Part shown: piece after piece, positions 1 to 6,469 of the stretch | Numbering within the stretch: position 1 is the first letter of the stretch | Layout: each line of letters begins with the position of its first letter | DNA from: JAUSNA01 sp964511965 | Lineage (GTDB): Bacteria > Patescibacteriota > Microgenomatia > Levybacterales > GWA1-39-11 | Reading direction: 5' to 3' | Length of the DNA stretch: 17,234 nucleotides | NCBI GenBank assembly: GCA_964511965.1 | Contig: CAZEGF010000007.1 | Coordinates: forward strand, 1 to 17,234 | Program-made: the position numbers and the translations under genes | Notes under the pieces: generated by a model | Told to the model about the DNA's origin: nothing | Seen by the model: only the letters and a program-made list of their open reading frames with translations | The model's database searches: none

Positions 1-223
1 TAGTATCATTTACGATTGGTACGTCAATGAAATGTTTTTTTGCATAAGAAATTGCTTTTTGGATTGCTTGAGAAACATCAGCAGATTTTCCAAGACCTAC
101 TCCGACTTTACCTTTGCGGTCACCAACAACAGCCAAAGCTGAAAATCTCATTTTATTTCCACCTTTGGTTTTTTTACTAACCCGGTTGATCTGTACTATT
201 TTTTCGTCGTATTGATTATCCAT
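1..223 (-). CDS. rpsE: Small ribosomal subunit protein uS5 (S5), 5' part only
   Basis: The first 74 codons of uS5 are present; the gene continues past the left edge. The translation starts MDNQYDEKIVQINRVSKKTK and then contains the family's signature RFSALAVVGDRKGKVGVGLG, the double-stranded-RNA-binding-like N-terminal fold of uS5, which lies at the mRNA entry side of the small subunit and affects decoding accuracy. It follows rplR with an 18-nt A/T-only gap, in the conserved uL18-uS5 order of the spc operon. The ATG at 223 is the only sensible start, because the family match begins within 15 codons of it. No Shine-Dalgarno sequence is at normal spacing. The window does not reach the next genes, so presence or absence of uL30 (absent from CPR genomes) cannot be tested here. 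Confidence 0.95.
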   Translation of the reverse strand, partial: MDNQYDEKIVQINRVSKKTKGGNKMRFSALAVVGDRKGKVGVGLGKSADVSQAIQKAISYAKKHFIDVPIVNDT

Positions 224-241
224 AAATTTATTTATAAATTT

Positions 242-580
242 TTAGAATTGTAGTCCTCCTTCTCTTGCAGATTCAGCTAGTGCTTTTACACGTCCATGAA
301 ATTTGTAAGAACCTTTATCAAAAACTACTTTTGAAACTTTTGCTGCTTTTGCTTTTTCAGCAATTAATTTTCCTACTTCAATTGCTTGATCCATCTTTTT
401 TGTAGCTTTTACTTCTTTAGAAGAAGCAGAAACTAATGTCTTTGACTTACTGTCATCAATAATTTGTGCATATATATTAACATTAGAACGATATACAGAA
501 AGTCTTGGCCTATCAGAAACAAACGCAATTTTTTTTCTGATTCTAGTCACTCTTCTTGTTTTACTATTTTGTGTTTTCAT
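242..580 (-). CDS. rplR: Large ribosomal subunit protein uL18 (L18)
   Basis: A 112-residue uL18, the 5S rRNA-binding protein of the central protuberance. The family pattern is clear: a basic N-terminus (TRRVTRIRKKI), then RPRLSVYRSNVNIYAQIIDD, then the C-terminal GSYKFHGRVKALAESAREGG, which matches the usual GY.YHGRVKALA.AAREGGL ending. Length is normal. It lies between rplF and rpsE with gaps of 11 and 18 nt, so it is surely cotranscribed. The start codon is preceded by an A/T-only stretch (AATTATAATTAAT) and no Shine-Dalgarno motif. Confidence 0.97.
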   Translation of the reverse strand: MKTQNSKTRRVTRIRKKIAFVSDRPRLSVYRSNVNIYAQIIDDSKSKTLVSASSKEVKATKKMDQAIEVGKLIAEKAKAAKVSKVVFDKGSYKFHGRVKALAESAREGGLQF

Positions 581-591
581 ATTAATTATAA

Positions 592-1131
592 TTAGGCTGC
601 TTTCGCTGCTTTACCTGCCTTTCGTCTAATCTTTTCACCTTCATATTTAATTCCTTTTGCTTTATAAGGATCCGGTGGTCTAACTTTTCTTATTTTGCTA
701 GCAACATCTCCAACGATTTGTTTATCGATTCCCGAAATTGTTATGATATTTTCCTCAACTTTAAAAGTGACATTTTCAGGTGCAGATATTTTTACCGGAT
801 GAGAGAATCCAAGATTTAAAATAAGATCCCGTCCGTCAACTCTTGCTCTATATCCAACACCGGACAATTCTAGTTTTCTATCAAAACCTTTTGAAACACC
901 GGTTGCCATATTTGAAATAAGTGAGCGTGTAAGGCCATAAAATTTTTCCAAATAGCGGCTATCGTGCTCTTTCTTAACGGTTACGATGTTGTCTGCAATA
1001 ACAACATCAATCCCTGCAGGGATTTTCCATGATAGTGATCCCTTAGTACCGGTTACAGTAACGTTTTTACCATCTTTTATTACAGAAACACCTGCATCTA
1101 ACGTTATAATTTGTTTTCCAATATTTGACAT
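592..1131 (-). CDS. rplF: Large ribosomal subunit protein uL6 (L6)
   Basis: A 179-residue uL6 with the family's two repeated alpha-beta domains. It binds 23S rRNA helix 97 near the sarcin-ricin loop, under the factor-binding site. Visible markers are the N-terminal MSNIGKQIITLDAGVSV, the mid-protein LSGVGYRARVDGRDLILNLG with FSHPV, and the C-terminal KIRKVRPPDPYKAKGIKYEG followed by EKIRRKAGKAAKAA, which correspond to the usual R.PEPYKGKGI.Y..E..RRK.GK ending. The ending is slightly longer and richer in Ala/Lys than in most bacteria. It is 10 nt after rpsH. The start is preceded by TTATAAAT without a Shine-Dalgarno motif. Confidence 0.97.
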   Translation of the reverse strand: MSNIGKQIITLDAGVSVIKDGKNVTVTGTKGSLSWKIPAGIDVVIADNIVTVKKEHDSRYLEKFYGLTRSLISNMATGVSKGFDRKLELSGVGYRARVDGRDLILNLGFSHPVKISAPENVTFKVEENIITISGIDKQIVGDVASKIRKVRPPDPYKAKGIKYEGEKIRRKAGKAAKAA

Positions 1132-1141
1132 ATATTTATAA

Positions 1142-1531
1142 CTAACTAATTCTTGCTAACAATTCTCCTCCGATTCCTAACTTAGTTGCTTTTCTGTTTG
1201 ACATAATTCCTTGATTTGTTGAAAGAATTGCCAAATCATATTTTGTTGCAACTTTTTTTGTTTTTACTTTGTTAACATACTTATGAACCGATGGTTTTGA
1301 AATAATTTTTACATCTTTCATAGCTGCTTCATTTTTTCTGTAAAGAAGTGTTGCTTTAACAATTTGTCTACTTTCTTCTTTATCTTCTTTTATATCTTTT
1401 ATATAGCCCTCTTCCTTAAGAACTGTTCCGATAGAAAGAACAGTCTTTGAGTAAGGGAAACTCACTTCATTTTTGTTTGCCATATAGGCATTTTTTATTT
1501 GTATTAAAAAACTTGCAATAGGATATGTCAT
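1142..1531 (-). CDS. rpsH: Small ribosomal subunit protein uS8 (S8)
   Basis: A 129-residue uS8, a primary 16S rRNA binder of the platform (central domain). Recognised from the N-terminal MTYPIASFLIQIKNAYMANK (usual D.IADMLTRIRNA) and the C-terminal half with ISKPSVHKYV, DLAILSTNQGIMSNRKATKL and GIGGELLARIS, equivalent to the usual ISTS.G.MT...A....VGGE.L. There is a GGELL ending in place of the usual GGEVLC.VW. In E. coli uS8 represses the spc operon by binding a mimic of its rRNA site near the rplE start; no such structure could be confirmed by eye here. It lies between rpsN and rplF with gaps of 12 and 10 nt. Confidence 0.95.
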   Translation of the reverse strand: MTYPIASFLIQIKNAYMANKNEVSFPYSKTVLSIGTVLKEEGYIKDIKEDKEESRQIVKATLLYRKNEAAMKDVKIISKPSVHKYVNKVKTKKVATKYDLAILSTNQGIMSNRKATKLGIGGELLARIS

Positions 1532-1543
1532 ATTTTTAATTAA

Positions 1544-1729
1544 TTACCAAGAAGCTTTTTTAACTCCTGGAAACTCTCCTTTCAATGCTCGCTCACGAAA
1601 ACAAATTCTACAAATTCCAAATAATCTCATGTAACCTCTTGTTCTTCCACATAAAGCACAAAGGTTTACACCCCGTGTCTTATATTTCTGTTTTTTTCCT
1701 AATTTAACAATTGTTGATGTTTTAGACAT
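1544..1729 (-). CDS. rpsN: Small ribosomal subunit protein uS14, zinc-binding type
   Basis: A 61-residue uS14 of the short, zinc-containing class (type Z), a component of the 30S head. The zinc knuckle is intact: Cys24 and Cys27 (CALC) and Cys40 and Cys43 (CRIC). The ending FRERALKGEFPGVKKASW is the standard one. The gene sits between rplE and rpsH as in the normal spc operon. GGAG occurs about 20 nt upstream of the ATG within the rplE end, too far for an efficient Shine-Dalgarno contact; the immediate upstream sequence is A/T only (CTAATTAAT). Zinc content of uS14 and bL36 together means this ribosome keeps the zinc-dependent forms of both proteins. Confidence 0.97.
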   Translation of the reverse strand: MSKTSTIVKLGKKQKYKTRGVNLCALCGRTRGYMRLFGICRICFRERALKGEFPGVKKASW

Positions 1730-1734
1730 ATTAA

Positions 1735-2286
1735 TTAGTTTTTAACTTCTCCTTTTACAAATGGCATTCCCATTGCTGTAAGCAATGCTTTTGATTTTTC
1801 ATCATCGCGAGCGTTGGTTACGATTGTAACCTGTAATGATCGCAATACATCTACCTTACCGGAGTCAATTTCAGGAAAAACCAATTGCTCAGAGAAGCCA
1901 AACGATATATTACCTCTTCCATCGAAAGCTTTCAAGTCTACACCGTTAAAATCTTTAACCCGAGGGAATACGATTTTAATAAGTTTTTCCAAGAAATCAT
2001 ACATTCTTTGTCCCCGAAGCGTAACAGACATTCCAATTTTGTCACCTTCACGAAGCTTAAAGGTAGCAATTGAAACCCGTGCTTTTGCAATTCTTGGTTT
2101 TTGCCCGGTAATAAGAGTTAGGTCTTCAAGTGCTTTTTCAATATTTTTCTTGTCTTTCAAAAACTCTCGAGAACTCATATTAACAGTAATTTTTGTAACT
2201 CTTGGTACAGCCATTACAGATTTAACCTTCAGTTGTGACTTTAGGTCTTTTACTATTTTTTCTTCAAAGTTTTTTCTAAATTCCAT
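1735..2286 (-). CDS. rplE: Large ribosomal subunit protein uL5 (L5)
   Basis: A 183-residue uL5, which binds 5S rRNA and contacts the P-site tRNA from the central protuberance. Family markers include VMAVPRVTKITVNM near residues 24-37, the stretch with LTLITGQKPRIAKARVSIAT, a central GDKIGMSVTLRG, then FPRVKDFNGVDLKAFDGRGN and FGFSEQLVFPEI, which match the usual RDF.G....FDGRGNY..G..EQ.IFPEI. Length is normal. The downstream neighbour rpsN follows after 5 nt. Upstream is a 76-nt word-repeat linker and then rpmJ, instead of the usual direct rplX-rplE junction. Confidence 0.97.
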   Translation of the reverse strand: MEFRKNFEEKIVKDLKSQLKVKSVMAVPRVTKITVNMSSREFLKDKKNIEKALEDLTLITGQKPRIAKARVSIATFKLREGDKIGMSVTLRGQRMYDFLEKLIKIVFPRVKDFNGVDLKAFDGRGNISFGFSEQLVFPEIDSGKVDVLRSLQVTIVTNARDDEKSKALLTAMGMPFVKGEVKN

Positions 2287-2362
2287 AATATATTAGCGTT
2301 TAGTTATTAGCGTTTAGCGTTTAGTTGTTTTTAACTAAACCCTATACCCTAAACCCTTCCTC
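2287..2362. repeat. Word-repeat linker between rpmJ and rplE
   Basis: On the + strand this gap is made of repeats of the word TTAGCGTTTAG, followed by a six-base loop and then the complementary words CTAAACCC / CTATACCCTAAACCC. The centre GTTTAGTT-GTTTTT-AACTAAAC is a perfect 8-bp hairpin. There is no T-tract, so it does not look like a terminator. Similar words recur in the linkers at 5675 and 7715. Confidence 0.7.
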
Positions 2363-2476
2363 CTATCCTTGTCGTTGCTTGTGACGTGGATTTTCACAGA
2401 TCACTAACAACCGTCCTTTTCTTTTAACGATTTTACAATTTAAACAACGTTTTTTGACTGATGCTTGCACTTTCAT
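2363..2476 (-). CDS. rpmJ: Large ribosomal subunit protein bL36 (L36), relocated
   Basis: A 37-codon reading frame on the minus strand gives a complete bL36: it begins MKVQASVKKRCLNCKIVKRK and ends VICENPRHKQRQG, matching the zinc-binding (C-type) family along its whole length. The zinc ligands Cys11, Cys14, Cys27 and His32 are all present. bL36 is a late-assembling protein near the peptidyl transferase region of the large subunit. Here it stands between rplX and rplE, in the same direction, with word-repeat linkers on both sides (67 and 76 nt). In most bacteria rpmJ lies at the far end of the spc operon, near secY/infA/rpsM, so this position is unusual. The ATG is preceded by CAAATAAT, with no Shine-Dalgarno motif. 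Confidence 0.96.
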   Translation of the reverse strand: MKVQASVKKRCLNCKIVKRKGRLLVICENPRHKQRQG

Positions 2477-2543
2477 ATTATTTGGTCTTTGGCTTTTAGC
2501 TTTTGGTCTTTAGACTAAATGCTAAAGACTAATCGCTAATTGC
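2477..2543. repeat. Word-repeat linker between rplX and rpmJ
   Basis: Read on the minus strand, the gap contains TTAGCGATTAGTCTTTAGC, then ATTTAGT, then CTAAAGACCAAAAGCTAAA and GCCAAAGACCAAA. The arms GTCTTTAG and CTAAAGAC form an 8-bp perfect inverted repeat about an 8-nt loop. The word family (TTTAG/CTAAA plus GACCAAA) differs from its neighbour at 2287, but the forward-then-reverse design is the same. No T-tract follows. Confidence 0.65.
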
Positions 2544-2849
2544 CTATATCTTCTCTTTACTCATGCGACTAATTCGCTCTTTTACACCTTTTACAACTTT
2601 GTATCCTACTCTTGTTGGTTTCTTCTTTTTAGGATCTAGCAAAGAAACTTTGCTTGCATGTAATGGTTTTGAAAAAGTTACTATTTCAGATTTTTGCCCC
2701 TGTTGTCGTGACTTTATATGTCTTTTGTATTGATTAAGATTCTCAACCAATACCATATCCTTTGAAGGAAAAACCTTCATAACGGTACCACTTTTACCTT
2801 TATCTTTTCCTATCATAACTTGTACTGTGTCTCCTTTTTTAATCTTCAT
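2544..2849 (-). CDS. rplX: Large ribosomal subunit protein uL24 (L24)
   Basis: A 101-residue uL24, an assembly-initiator protein at the peptide exit tunnel rim. The N-terminal KOW motif is plain: IKKGDTVQVMIGKDKGKSGT at residues 3-22, followed by VMKVFPSKDMVLVENLNQYK (usual V..V.P....V.VEGVN...KH.K). The central segment with KPLHASKVSLLDP corresponds to the usual P.H.SNV.L.DP. Length is normal. Its partner rplN lies 50 nt upstream, separated by a word-repeat linker; rpmJ lies 67 nt downstream, where rplE would normally follow. Confidence 0.96.
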   Translation of the reverse strand: MKIKKGDTVQVMIGKDKGKSGTVMKVFPSKDMVLVENLNQYKRHIKSRQQGQKSEIVTFSKPLHASKVSLLDPKKKKPTRVGYKVVKGVKERISRMSKEKI

Positions 2850-2899
2850 ATATTTATTATTCGTATTTATTCGTATTAATCATACGTAAACATTCGTAT
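2850..2899. repeat. Word-repeat linker between rplN and rplX
   Basis: The + strand carries four degenerate copies of ATTCGTAT: ATTCGTATTTATTCGTATT, then CATACGTAAACATTCGTAT. The arrangement is direct, with a partial inversion around ATACGTA. No coding sequence or terminator is seen. Confidence 0.6.
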
Positions 2900-3271
2900 C
2901 TAAACGACGTTCTTTGCTAATGATGCAATTTTTGCAAATCCCGCATCCTTAACTTCCCGGGCTACCGGTCCAAATATGCGGGTTCCTAATGGATCTTTTG
3001 TTTTTTCATCAATTACAACTCCTGCATTTTCAGAAAATCTTATATAAGTTCCGTCTTCCCGTCTATGCTCCTTTTGAGCTCTTACCAAAACTACTTTTAC
3101 CTTGTCTCCTTTTTTAAATTGTCCATGAGGAAGTGCTTTTTTAACCACACATCCTAATGTCTCACCAAGATATCCAAAACTTCTTTTTGATCCACCATAG
3201 ATATGGATTACTTGAAGCTGTTTTGCTCCGCTGTTGTCAGCGACTACTAGCATTGTTCTGTGTTGTACCAT
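2900..3271 (-). CDS. rplN: Large ribosomal subunit protein uL14 (L14)
   Basis: A 123-residue uL14, a beta-barrel protein at the subunit interface that helps form the bridge to the small subunit. Markers are MVQHRTMLVVADNSGAKQLQ at the N-terminus (usual MIQ..T.L.VADNSGAK), KKGDKVKVVLVRAQKEHRRE in the middle, and SENAGVVIDEKTKDPLGTRI followed by FGPVAREV, equivalent to the usual NA.V.I......P.GTRIFGPVARE.R. Length is normal. It begins 2 nt after the rpsQ stop codon, a spacing that suggests translational coupling. Confidence 0.97.
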   Translation of the reverse strand: MVQHRTMLVVADNSGAKQLQVIHIYGGSKRSFGYLGETLGCVVKKALPHGQFKKGDKVKVVLVRAQKEHRREDGTYIRFSENAGVVIDEKTKDPLGTRIFGPVAREVKDAGFAKIASLAKNVV

Positions 3272-3273
3272 AT

Positions 3274-3618
3274 TTAGATTTTTGCTTCCTTTGAAACCAC
3301 TTTATAATTTTTGTCTTTGCTTAACGGTCTTGTTTTTTGAATCTTTACGGTGTCACCTTCAGAAAGATCCATTCCATTAGTATCAACCTTAAGTCTTTTT
3401 GTTACTTTTATTAATTTTCCATATAACTTGTGCGCAACTTTTCTTTCAATTGCAACAACAACTGTTTTTTGCATTTTCGTACTAACAACTGTTCCTGTCA
3501 TTGTACTTTTTACGTTTTCAACAGCTTTAGAAGCTGGCTTCTTCTCAATTTTTGACTTTTGAGTTGTAATTTTGACTTCTGACTTCTGACTTTTAACTTT
3601 TGACTTTGTATTTGCCAT
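3274..3618 (-). CDS. rpsQ: Small ribosomal subunit protein uS17 (S17) with a repeat-derived N-terminal extension
   Basis: A 114-residue uS17; the family is usually about 80-90 residues. The core starts around residue 36 with STMTGTVVSTKMQKTVVVAI and runs through HKLYGKLIKVTKRLKV, then GDTVKIQKTRPLSKDKNYKV, the normal OB-fold protein that binds the 5' domain of 16S rRNA. The first 35 residues are Lys/Ser-rich (KSKVKSQKSEVKITTQKSKI) and are encoded by a degenerate direct repeat of AAAGTCA/GAAGTCA (3548-3607), the same sort of word array that fills the intergenic gaps. No internal Met lies before residue 40, so the ATG at 3618 seems required. An AAGGAGG stretch ends 12 nt before that ATG, but it also encodes the rpmC C-terminus. 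Confidence 0.95.
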   Translation of the reverse strand: MANTKSKVKSQKSEVKITTQKSKIEKKPASKAVENVKSTMTGTVVSTKMQKTVVVAIERKVAHKLYGKLIKVTKRLKVDTNGMDLSEGDTVKIQKTRPLSKDKNYKVVSKEAKI

Positions 3619-3619
3619 A

Positions 3620-3826
3620 TTATTTTGTTTCCTCCTTCTTCTCAGATAAGAATGTTAATACACGTGCTATATCTTTTTTCTTTCTATATAAAGCGTTCAT
3701 ATTCTCGGCTTTTCCAGTCTTCATGTCTAAGGCAAGCTTGCTAACTTCAGCACGCATACCGCGAAGTTCATGAATCAGTTCATCAACTGTTTTTGTTCTT
3801 AATTCTTTTTTTTGTTGTGTTTTCAT
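3620..3826 (-). CDS. rpmC: Large ribosomal subunit protein uL29 (L29)
   Basis: A 68-residue uL29, a helical hairpin protein at the tunnel exit which forms part of the docking site for trigger factor and SRP. The pattern is typical: KELRTKTVDELIHELRGMRA, then KLALDMKTGKAENMNALYRK and KKDIARVLTFLSEKKEE, matching the usual LR..S..EL...L.....EL..LR.....Q..N....R..RK.IARI.T. It lies between rplP (3-nt gap) and rpsQ (1-nt gap), so the three are probably translationally coupled. Its start is preceded by ATTTAAAAC with no Shine-Dalgarno motif. Confidence 0.95.
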   Translation of the reverse strand: MKTQQKKELRTKTVDELIHELRGMRAEVSKLALDMKTGKAENMNALYRKKKDIARVLTFLSEKKEETK

Positions 3827-3829
3827 GTT

Positions 3830-4243
3830 TTAAATATTTTTCTTTACAAATGTTGCCTTTACTGCCAATTTCATGGCTGCAAGTCTTAAAGCTTCTTTTG
3901 CTGTTGCCTCATCTATTCCACCCATTTCAAACATAACCTGTCCAAGACGGACAATTGATACCCAATGATCAACATCTCCTTTTCCTCCACCCATTCTCGT
4001 CTCCGGTGGTTTTTTGGTAATTGGCATTGATGGAAAGATCCGTATCCAGACTCTTCCACCTCTTTTTATAAAGTGAACAATAGCACGTCTTGCTGCCTCT
4101 ATTTGGCGGGACGAAACGTGTCCGGATTCATCTGCTCTAAGTCCGTATTCGCCAAAACTAACCCTTGTTGCTTTAACAGCAGGACCAGGCAAGCTTCTTG
4201 GCTTAAATAATTTTCTATATTTTGTTTTTTTAGGTTGTAACAT
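3830..4243 (-). CDS. rplP: Large ribosomal subunit protein uL16 (L16)
   Basis: A 137-residue uL16, which organises the A-site region and peptidyl transferase centre architecture of the large subunit. Markers: MLQPKKTKYRKLFKPRS at the N-terminus, FGEYGLRADESGHVSSRQIE, AARRAI, GGRVWIRIFPSMPITKKPPE, TRMGGGKGDVDHWVSIVRLG and MFEMGGI. These match the usual pattern (IWIRIFPDKP.T.KP.E.RMGKGKG....WVA.V.PG.I.FE..G) closely. Length is normal. The downstream neighbour rpmC starts 3 nt after the stop; upstream rpsC ends 9 nt before the start. Confidence 0.97.
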   Translation of the reverse strand: MLQPKKTKYRKLFKPRSLPGPAVKATRVSFGEYGLRADESGHVSSRQIEAARRAIVHFIKRGGRVWIRIFPSMPITKKPPETRMGGGKGDVDHWVSIVRLGQVMFEMGGIDEATAKEALRLAAMKLAVKATFVKKNI

Positions 4244-4252
4244 ATAAATAAT

Positions 4253-4900
4253 CTACTTCTTATTGATCCAAACTTTAACTCCGATGTATCCTGACTTAGT
4301 CAGAGATGGAACACTTGCAAAATCTATATTTTCTCGAATTGTCGAAAGTGATACTTTTCCGATTTGTGATCTTTCCCGTCTTCCAATTTCTGCTCCATTT
4401 ATTCTTCCTGAAAGAACGATACGCGCACCCTTGGCTCCACTTTGCATAATTCTGTCTAATGATTGCTTAACAATTCTTTTAAAAGGCATTCTTCTTGCTA
4501 ATTGCTCTGCAATATTTGTTGCGACTAAATATGCAGACAGGTTAGGTTCTTTTATTGGCTCGACTCTTAATTCAATTTTTTGTGAATTTTTAGCTTGAGT
4601 CGTTTCGTTAACACTTAAAAGCTTAACGATTTCTTTTTTAAGTTCTTCAAGACCGCTGCCTCCGCGTCCGATAACAATACCTGGTCTCATAACATAAATT
4701 ATGATTTTGATAGAACTTGCCGATCTTTCTATGATGATATCGCCAACACCGGCCGGTCTTAATTTTTGCATTAATGCTTCGCGAATCTTAATGTCTTTTA
4801 GAACAGCTTTTGCATACATATTCTTTGGATAATAACCAACACTCTTAAAGTCGTGGTGTATACCAAGTCTTAATGCGATAGGATTTACTTTTTGTCCCAT
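4253..4900 (-). CDS. rpsC: Small ribosomal subunit protein uS3 (S3)
   Basis: A 215-residue uS3, part of the 30S mRNA entry channel and helicase site. It has the N-terminal MGQKVNPIALRLGI, the type II KH domain with GXXG loop at 78-81 (VIGRGGSG, residues 76-83), and the C-terminal S3 domain: MPFKRIVKQSLDRIMQSGAK, GARIVLSGRINGAEIGRRER and GYIGVKVWI. The length is near the E. coli form without a long tail. The ATG overlaps the rplV stop codon by one base (TAATG), indicating translational coupling to uL22. An AAGGGAG sequence lies about 10 nt upstream and could act as a weak Shine-Dalgarno site. Confidence 0.97.
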   Translation of the reverse strand: MGQKVNPIALRLGIHHDFKSVGYYPKNMYAKAVLKDIKIREALMQKLRPAGVGDIIIERSASSIKIIIYVMRPGIVIGRGGSGLEELKKEIVKLLSVNETTQAKNSQKIELRVEPIKEPNLSAYLVATNIAEQLARRMPFKRIVKQSLDRIMQSGAKGARIVLSGRINGAEIGRRERSQIGKVSLSTIRENIDFASVPSLTKSGYIGVKVWINKK

Positions 4901-5322
4901 TATTTTTTTGCTCCCTTCTTTTTCTCTTCAATTTTTCCTTCAACTACTTTTGGTCCTTCCGGCATAGCAATTTTTGGTATTTCAATTTTTACATTATCTT
5001 CCAAAATAACATTGATATGACTTGTCCTTTTCATGTATGGTCTTGTTCTTCCCCGTCCGGCAAAATGATATCTTTTGTATTTGATTCCCTCTGTAATATT
5101 TATTGTTTTTATTTTCAAATCATCTTTCTTTGCATTGCTATTATTAACTGCATTTGCCATTGCACTTTCCAAAGCTTTTTTTAATGAAACAGCTCCTCTT
5201 TTTCTTGAAACCATAAGTTGAGTAAGAGCTTTTGCAACCGTCAGATCCCGGATGCTGTCAGCAACCAATCTCACCTTTCTTGGTGATACTTTCACGTTTT
5301 TAGCAAGCGCGTTATATTGCAT
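4900..5322 (-). CDS. rplV: Large ribosomal subunit protein uL22 (L22), C-terminally extended
   Basis: A 140-residue uL22, against about 110 in E. coli. It lines the exit tunnel with uL4. The core shows KNVKVSPRKVRLVADSIRDL, KALESAMANAVNN, and GRGRTRPYMKRTSHINVILE, which corresponds to the usual RI.PRA.GRA..I.KRTSHI.V.V. The last 30 residues (from about 111) form a Lys/Glu/Gly-rich extension ending IEEKKKGAKK. Its stop codon overlaps the rpsC start. Upstream is a 67-nt imperfect palindrome (5323-5389) rather than a Shine-Dalgarno sequence. Confidence 0.96.
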   Translation of the reverse strand: MQYNALAKNVKVSPRKVRLVADSIRDLTVAKALTQLMVSRKRGAVSLKKALESAMANAVNNSNAKKDDLKIKTINITEGIKYKRYHFAGRGRTRPYMKRTSHINVILEDNVKIEIPKIAMPEGPKVVEGKIEEKKKGAKK

Positions 5323-5389
5323 AGTTTAATGATTTATGATTTATGTCTAATGGTTAATTTGATCATTGACCATCAGTCATTAGTCATTT
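5323..5389. repeat. Imperfect palindrome (word-repeat linker) between rpsS and rplV
   Basis: The + strand reads as copies of AATGATTTATG in the left half and of CAGTCATTAGTCATT in the right half. Reverse-complementing the right half gives a 23-nt stretch (ATGACTAATGACTGATGG...) that matches the left half at 18 of 23 positions; most mismatches would still allow G-U pairs in RNA. A long stem-loop could therefore form in mRNA just before rplV. No T-tract follows. Confidence 0.7.
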
Positions 5390-5674
5390 TTATGTTTTAC
5401 TTATATCACGGGCAACAACTCTACCATGACCCTTAAAGTGTCTGGTTGGAGAAAACTCTCCAAGTCGGTGTCCTACCATTCCTTCAACAACTTTTACAGT
5501 TATGAAATGCTTCCCATTATGGACTCCAAAAGTGTGTCCTACAAATTCCGGTGGTATTTGACAATCCCGTGCCCACGTTTTTATTGCGTCACGCCCGGAG
5601 CCTGCTTTTTGAAGCATAACTTTTTTAAGTAATCTTTCGTTTATTAATGGTCCTTTTTTTAAACTTCTAGACAT
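5390..5674 (-). CDS. rpsS: Small ribosomal subunit protein uS19 (S19)
   Basis: A 94-residue uS19, a 30S head protein that makes subunit bridges with the central protuberance. The sequence is highly conserved: MSRSLKKGPLINERLLKKV, then KTWARDCQIPPEFVGHTFGV, HNGKHFITVKVVEGMVGHRL and GEFSPTRHFKGHGR, equivalent to the usual TWSR.S.I.P..VG.T..VHNG..H.PV.V...MVGHKLGEFSPTR.F..H. Length is normal. It lies between rplB and rplV in the standard order, flanked by word-repeat linkers of 51 and 67 nt. The ATG follows AAAACAAAT, with no Shine-Dalgarno motif. Confidence 0.97.
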   Translation of the reverse strand: MSRSLKKGPLINERLLKKVMLQKAGSGRDAIKTWARDCQIPPEFVGHTFGVHNGKHFITVKVVEGMVGHRLGEFSPTRHFKGHGRVVARDISKT

Positions 5675-5725
5675 ATTTGTTTTATATTTTTATTTAACTA
5701 AACCCTATACCCTAAACGCTGTACC
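5675..5725. repeat. Word-repeat linker between rplB and rpsS
   Basis: The + strand holds AACTAAACCCTATACCC, then TAAACGCTGTACCCTATAC: degenerate direct copies of a CTAAACCCTATACC word. The same word occurs in the linker at 2287-2362, 3.3 kb away, and a relative occurs at 7715. One orientation only; no hairpin. Confidence 0.65.
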
Positions 5726-6469
5726 CTATACTTTTCTTCTTTTAATAATGTGTTTGTTACTGTATTTCTTTTTGTCCCGGGTCTTTCCGACAGCAATTCT
5801 TCCTCTGTATGTTTTTGGGGAAGGCATACCGATTCCGCTTCTACCCTCTCCTCCTCCATGAGGATGTGATCTTGGATCTTGTGCTACTCCACGAACGGTT
5901 GGTCTAATACCCATGTGCCTTTTGGCACCTGCTTTACCGAGGACTCTATCTTTCCACTCAACCTTCGATAACTGGCCAATTGTAGCATAATTTTCGTTCA
6001 AAATCCTTCGTAACTCGCCGGATGGCAATTTAACTTGTACATATTTCTCTTCTTTTGCAACAATCATTGCTTGATTTCCTGCAGATCTAACGATTTGTCC
6101 TCCACGACCTTTTGTGAGCTCTATATTATGAATTGGTGTTCCAACCGGAATATTTTTTAGTTTCATAGAATTTCCATTTTTAATATCTACCATTTCATCT
6201 GAAATAACTTTGTCCCCAAGTGCTACATCAAGAGGTCTTAGAATATATCTTTTTTCCCCATCGGCGTAATTGACCAAAAGTAAATCAACTGATCTATTTG
6301 GATCGTATTCGATTCCCATAACTATACCTGTCATACCGTATTTATTTCTCTTAAAGTCAATGATTCTATAGAATCTTTTTTGACGTCCACCCTGATGTCT
6401 AACAACAACTGTTCCGGAATTGTCCCGGCCTGAATTTTTCTTTAATATTTTTTTAAGTGTAGATGCCAT
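5726..6469 (-). CDS. rplB: Large ribosomal subunit protein uL2 (L2), short N-terminus
   Basis: A 247-residue uL2; the family is usually about 270-280. It is needed for subunit association and peptidyl transferase activity. The conserved body is all present: GRDNSGTVVVRHQGGRQKR and FYRIIDFKRNKYG, YDPNRS, the GTPIHNIEL segment, GRGGQIVRSAGNQAMIVAKE, and the catalytic-region loop SHPHGGGEGR at 201-210. Missing is the usual first 25-30 residues (the K.YKPTSPGRR type start). A TAA two codons upstream of the ATG (in the linker) rules out a longer frame, so the truncation is real unless the assembly is wrong. The C-terminal part after HPHGGGEGR is also diverged (SGIGMPSPKTYRGR rather than the usual TPWGKPTKG). 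Confidence 0.96.
   Translation of the reverse strand: MASTLKKILKKNSGRDNSGTVVVRHQGGRQKRFYRIIDFKRNKYGMTGIVMGIEYDPNRSVDLLLVNYADGEKRYILRPLDVALGDKVISDEMVDIKNGNSMKLKNIPVGTPIHNIELTKGRGGQIVRSAGNQAMIVAKEEKYVQVKLPSGELRRILNENYATIGQLSKVEWKDRVLGKAGAKRHMGIRPTVRGVAQDPRSHPHGGGEGRSGIGMPSPKTYRGRIAVGKTRDKKKYSNKHIIKRRKV

Noticed and set aside
1814..2296. 160-codon open frame on the + strand opposite rplE
   Set aside because: It is antisense to a well-supported ribosomal protein gene and has no family resemblance; its length comes from low stop-codon frequency opposite rplE.
2287..2362. CCCTAAAC-like words look like telomere repeats
   Set aside because: Short, degenerate and inside an operon; other gaps use unrelated words, so this is the general word-repeat linker, not a telomere.
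2287..2543. Inverted repeats in the linkers as intrinsic terminators
   Set aside because: None has a run of T after the stem on the coding strand, and they lie within an operon that must be transcribed through.
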